A stretch of DNA of 59,572 nucleotides from assembly GCA_011525685.1 (NCBI GenBank), contig WYBW01000060.1:1-59572 (forward strand), read 5' to 3'. A program made the position numbers and the translations under genes. The DNA comes from Verrucomicrobiia bacterium. Its GTDB lineage: Bacteria; Verrucomicrobiota; Verrucomicrobiia; Limisphaerales; JADLHS01. Within the stretch, counting starts at the first letter, position 1, and every line of letters begins with the position of its first letter. A model generated the notes under the pieces. The model saw nothing but the letters and a program-made list of their open reading frames with translations, was not told the DNA's origin and did no database searches. Shown here in pieces: positions 56,502 through 59,572 of this stretch.

Positions 56502-57794
56502 TCAACCGCCGCTGGACGACTCTGTCCTCGATCCCCTTTCGTGCCGCCGCTGATAGCGTTGCCGCCACGCGGCGCGGGAAATCTTTCCGCGCGCGTTGAC
56601 CGGCAACGAATCCACCAGCCACCACTCCCGCGGCACCTGCCAGGTCTCCAGTTGTTCGAGGGCAAAATTCCTCAAGTCGGCGATGTTGGCCCTCGAGGGC
56701 GTCACGGCGCACGCGACGATGATTTCCCCGCGTTCCGCTTCCGCGCCCGGCACGCCGAACACCACACACTCCCGCACCGCCGGATGCCGGAGCAGCGCCT
56801 GTTCGATCGTCGCCGGGGAAACCTTGCGGCCGGCGACGTTGATGAGGTCGCTGGCCCGGCCCAGCCAGTAAACCTGACCTCGACGCAAGTCCACGAGATC
56901 ACTGGTCTGGAATCGGCCGCCGCCCAGTTCCACTGCCGGCTCGGGCCAGTAAGTTTCGCCCACGTTCGCGCCCTGAACCGTCAGGCAGCCGCTCTCATCC
57001 GCGCTCAGAGTCACGTTCACCATTGGCCAGCCGATACAAGCCGCCTGCTTTCGTGGCGATTCACTGTCATCGTAGGCGATGCCCCCACATTCCGTGGCGC
57101 CGAGGAAGTTGTGAATCTTCAACCCCGAGCTTTTGAAGACCGCCTGTTCCAGTTCCAACGGCAACGGCGCGCCGGCTGAAATCCCCAGGCGCACGCCGGG
57201 AGGTATGGCGTCCGCCTCGTGCCACGCGCGCCACAAGGCCGGCACGGCCGCCAACGTGAGCGTGGTTTCACCCGCGGCCGCGCGCCGGACCGTCTCCGGC
57301 AATGGCGACGGCACGAGGTGAAGTGGAATCCCATGCAGCAGCAACGGGAGCACGAGATTGGAAAAGCCGTACGAATGGGCCATGGAAATGCAGCCCAGGT
57401 TCGGCCAGTCCGGTCTCAAACCCATCGTCGCCACGATGTTCTCCGCATCCGCCGCCAGTTGCGCCTCGGTGAAAGCCACCAACCGCGGCGCACCCGTGGT
57501 GGCGGAAGTGAGCTTGAGATGGACACAGCCCGGCGGTGGCCGGGGAACCGGCGGCGCAACCTGGCCGGCTTCCAGCGGACAGACCACTTTGCCGCGGCGC
57601 CAGCCGGCGAGCACCGCGAGCACGAATTCCACACCCGTGCCGCGTGGGTGAACCATCCATTCGCCTTCCTCGGGCAAACGCTCGGCGGCGGCTTGCAGTT
57701 GGGCAAATGTCCAGCATCGTTCCGCGCCCGTGTCGCGCACCGCCGGTTCGTTCCGGCGACCTGTCGCGATCTCACACCACCACTCGTAAAGCAT
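56502..57794 (-). CDS. Acyl-AMP ligase (ANL superfamily) (430 aa)
   Basis: This is an adenylating enzyme, activating a carboxylic acid as acyl-AMP for transfer to CoA or ACP. Motifs are LTSATTGAPR (A3-like), the A5 segment GATECGGIAYD, TSDLVDL (A7) and the late NARGKISRAAW with the active lysine near K404. At 430 residues it is shorter than full acyl-CoA synthetases, matching the compact ligases of aryl-polyene clusters. It is the only minus-strand gene of this set and is divergent from the papain-fold gene. Confidence 0.88.
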   Translation of the reverse strand: MLYEWWCEIATGRRNEPAVRDTGAERCWTFAQLQAAAERLPEEGEWMVHPRGTGVEFVLAVLAGWRRGKVVCPLEAGQVAPPVPRPPPGCVHLKLTSATTGAPRLVAFTEAQLAADAENIVATMGLRPDWPNLGCISMAHSYGFSNLVLPLLLHGIPLHLVPSPLPETVRRAAAGETTLTLAAVPALWRAWHEADAIPPGVRLGISAGAPLPLELEQAVFKSSGLKIHNFLGATECGGIAYDDSESPRKQAACIGWPMVNVTLSADESGCLTVQGANVGETYWPEPAVELGGGRFQTSDLVDLRRGQVYWLGRASDLINVAGRKVSPATIEQALLRHPAVRECVVFGVPGAEAERGEIIVACAVTPSRANIADLRNFALEQLETWQVPREWWLVDSLPVNARGKISRAAWRQRYQRRHERGSRTESSSGG

Positions 57795-57846
57795 TGTCAG
57801 CTTGTTAGCTCACGCCTAACATCCTCCGCAAGCAGCAATTGCCCAG

Positions 57847-58650
57847 ATGCGCCAATCGCCCTCGACCTCATCCCAGCACGCAGTTCGCTCCGACGCGCCG
57901 GCGGCACGCCACCGCGATGCGCCCGCCGCTCCCGGGGGCCCGCGCCGGTTCGAGTTCGAGCGCGACAGTTTTGCCTTTCCCAACGAGTTGATCTGGGAGT
58001 ATCGCCCCGACCCGGCCACCGGTCGGATGCGCTTCTCGCGGCGCGAGCCAAAGCCGGACTACGCGCACCGCTGCTTTGTGCTGGCCCGCGCCGCCAGACA
58101 GTTCCTTTACCATGCGCGATTCGAGAGCGATCTTCCTGCTGCCGGTGAGCCAACCTTCCGGCGGCTGATTCGCGAAGTGGTTTCGCGCAATCCGCGAACT
58201 CCCTGCTCCGCGGACCGGCAAGTAGTTTTTCCGAGCTACCCGAGTCTGCGGTCTTTCAGCGCGGCCCAGGAGTCGTTGCTCAAGGCGGAGTGCGGCGGCG
58301 CGTGGCGTTCGTACGTGTTGCGCAGCCATTGGCGAATGATCTTCCCCATTTCGCGCGTTCATCAGGCGCGCACCGCCCGGCGACTCGTCGCGGCCATTCA
58401 GCGTGGCTGGTCACCTGTCATTCACCTGGTGCGCTTCCCCCAGTTGACCATCAACCACGGCATGGTTTTGTTTGCGGTTGCCGAATCGCCCTCCGACATT
58501 GAGTTCCAAGCCTACGACCCCAATGACCCATCGCGACCCACCATGCTGACCTTCAATTCCTCAAGGCAGACCTTTGTGCTGCCCGCCAACCATTACTGGG
58601 CCGGTGGACGGTTGAACGTGATCGAAATCTTTCGAGGCTGGTGGATGTAA
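57847..58650 (+). CDS. BtrH/C39-like papain-fold protein, unknown substrate (267 aa)
   Basis: Residues pointing to a cysteine-protease-like fold are C76 in HRCFVLARAARQF, H204 in INHGMVLFAV and N226 in the AYDPNDP turn. This order is seen in C39-like peptidases and BtrH-type acyltransferases. The first ~35 residues are low-complexity, so a later start is possible. No signal peptide is seen. It sits divergent from the acyl-AMP ligase. Proteins of this fold turn up beside polyene/flexirubin genes, where an acyl-transfer role is plausible. I infer rather than know the function. Confidence 0.6.
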   Translation: MRQSPSTSSQHAVRSDAPAARHRDAPAAPGGPRRFEFERDSFAFPNELIWEYRPDPATGRMRFSRREPKPDYAHRCFVLARAARQFLYHARFESDLPAAGEPTFRRLIREVVSRNPRTPCSADRQVVFPSYPSLRSFSAAQESLLKAECGGAWRSYVLRSHWRMIFPISRVHQARTARRLVAAIQRGWSPVIHLVRFPQLTINHGMVLFAVAESPSDIEFQAYDPNDPSRPTMLTFNSSRQTFVLPANHYWAGGRLNVIEIFRGWWM

Positions 58651-58897
58651 CCAATCCATGAACCGCCTGCAGGTAACGCCGACTTTCCAGTCGGCGCGAA
58701 CAAACAGCAGGTCCATGGTTCCCATGCACGCCATGAAGGAGAAAGGGGGCTTGCCATGAGCCGATTGGTGGGGCTTGTCCGGTGAACGGTGAACAGGCTG
58801 GAAGCTCTGTCCTGCTACAGAGTGCGCACCCCGATTCAGGTGGCCGAAGCGCGAAACGAGCTTTCCGAAAATTCTCGCTGGGCGGGCAGTTGAACGG
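58651..58897. repeat. REP-like palindrome in intergenic region
   Basis: GCCGACTTTCCAGTCGGC at about 58678-58695 is a hairpin of the same kind as at 16.59, 24.82 and 59.43 kb. The leading ATGAACCGCCTGCAGGTAACG resembles 51257 onward. No gene is evident in the remaining bases. Confidence 0.6.
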
Positions 58898-59287
58898 TTA
58901 AGACGATTCAACCGGCGTGCCCGAGGAAGATGCCGTGGCCGTGCTTTCGCTTCGCCGCGGCCGCCAGAACGCCGACCCGAAAAAGATCAGGCCGCAGATG
59001 TTGATGCCGACGATGTATCCCAGTTTGTAAGGCCGGCCGGCGTGGTTGGGCGCGAAGATGTCCACGTCCTGCCCCATCACCAGGCTCGGCAGGGCCATCG
59101 GCATGAGGCCGCCGTGCAACATTCCGTAGCCGAAGCCCAGCGTTCGATCACGGGGAAACACTCGCGGCGAGGCCCACCCATAGAACCAGCCCAAGAACGT
59201 CGCCACTACGAGGAACAACGTGATCTTCTTGATCCAATCCCGGAATGTCAGGCGGGGGCGATGGGCGCGAACTGGAATGGCGGACAT
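58898..59287 (-). CDS. Small membrane protein, unknown function (129 aa)
   Basis: This protein has three likely membrane helices: ITLFLVVATFLGWFYGW near the N-terminus, GFGYGMLHGGLMPMALPSLVMG in the middle, and LGYIVGINICGLIFFGSAFW near the end. The tail is Ser/Thr-rich. A GAGGAAAG Shine-Dalgarno sequence 8-10 bp upstream selects the ATG at 59287. The family is not recognised; similar short membrane proteins are common next to mobile repeats. The neighbouring element ends at the window edge. Confidence 0.65.
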   Translation of the reverse strand: MSAIPVRAHRPRLTFRDWIKKITLFLVVATFLGWFYGWASPRVFPRDRTLGFGYGMLHGGLMPMALPSLVMGQDVDIFAPNHAGRPYKLGYIVGINICGLIFFGSAFWRPRRSESTATASSSGTPVESS

Positions 59288-59361
59288 GAATTTTTCTTTC
59301 CTCAGCATGTTTTCCCATCGCCGCTTCGCGCAAGGAGAATGTTTCGAGCGACGCGCTGGAG

Positions 59362-59572
59362 GGCGCATCTCAGTTTATTGCAGGCAGGCATTCCTGGCGT
59401 AGCGCAGGTTTCTCAACCTGCTGTATCGCCGACTTCCAGTCGGCGGGCCCAGGCACGGCGTGGCAGGCCAGGAATTCGCCGCGTTTGCGGATTGGAAATC
59501 CGCGATCCGGCAGACTGGAAGTCCGCGCTACGGCATCGCCTCGGCGCCCCCTGCAAGAAAATGAGATGCGCC
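59362..59572. mobile_element. MITE-like element, copy B (211 bp, ends at the window edge)
   Basis: The left end GGCGCATCTCAGTTTATTGC and right end GCAAGAAAATGAGATGCGCC form ~23-bp terminal inverted repeats with about 2 mismatches. In reverse complement the interior follows copy A (24675-24890) motif by motif: GCGGATTTCCAATCCGC, GCCGACTGGAAGTCGGC and CAGGTT...AACCTGCGCTACGCCAGGAA. The window stops exactly at its last base. Confidence 0.85.

Overview
The window is a GC-rich, gene-dense bacterial chromosome segment. The most likely source is a Verrucomicrobiota-like (Pedosphaera/Limisphaera-type) bacterium. That is an inference from the many secreted sulfatases, a secreted GH172-type enzyme, a standard F1Fo operon with an unusually short delta subunit, and abundant small palindromic and MITE-like repeats. 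No rRNA, tRNA or CRISPR array was seen.

Layout. (1) 0.4-3.4 kb: ferrous iron uptake (two FeoA proteins and FeoB). (2) 3.5-30.6 kb: an island of nine secreted sulfatases, each with a Cys-type formylglycine motif. Five of them form a co-directional run (16.7-24.5 kb). The island also holds a serine-hydrolase/double TIM-barrel fusion, a beta-helix protein, a GH172/DUF2961 enzyme, a UbiA prenyltransferase, dihydrofolate reductase, and decayed genes (ParE-like toxin, KilA-N). It looks like a locus for removing sulfate from, and cutting, complex polysaccharides. (3) 30.6-35.5 kb: an ABC-2 type exporter operon with a large membrane-anchored partner. (4) 35.6-39.2 kb: a SAM-I riboswitch with intrinsic terminator ahead of threonine synthase, followed by a degenerate toxin-antitoxin cluster, then a ubiquitin-like sulfur carrier and a NIL-domain protein. 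This reads as a SAM-controlled threonine/methionine/sulfur operon invaded by toxin-antitoxin genes. (5) 39.3-46.0 kb (minus strand): atpBEFHAGDC. (6) 46.3-49.1 kb: rpsT, mutM, a phosphoribosyltransferase and pyrH. (7) 49.3-58.7 kb: a flavin halogenase-like oxidoreductase, small lipoprotein, MMPL exporter fused to a LpxL-like acyltransferase, LolA-like protein, FabZ-like dehydratase, acyl-AMP ligase and a papain-fold BtrH/C39-like protein. These are the accessory genes of aryl-polyene/flexirubin-type envelope pigment clusters, but no ketosynthase or acyl carrier protein is in the window.

At least three families of short inverted-repeat elements are interspersed. One is a ~211-216 bp MITE with ~23 bp terminal inverted repeats, whose second copy ends exactly at the window edge. 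Another ~250 bp element sits inside the sulfatase run. A related palindrome is read in frame inside the tri-domain enzyme.
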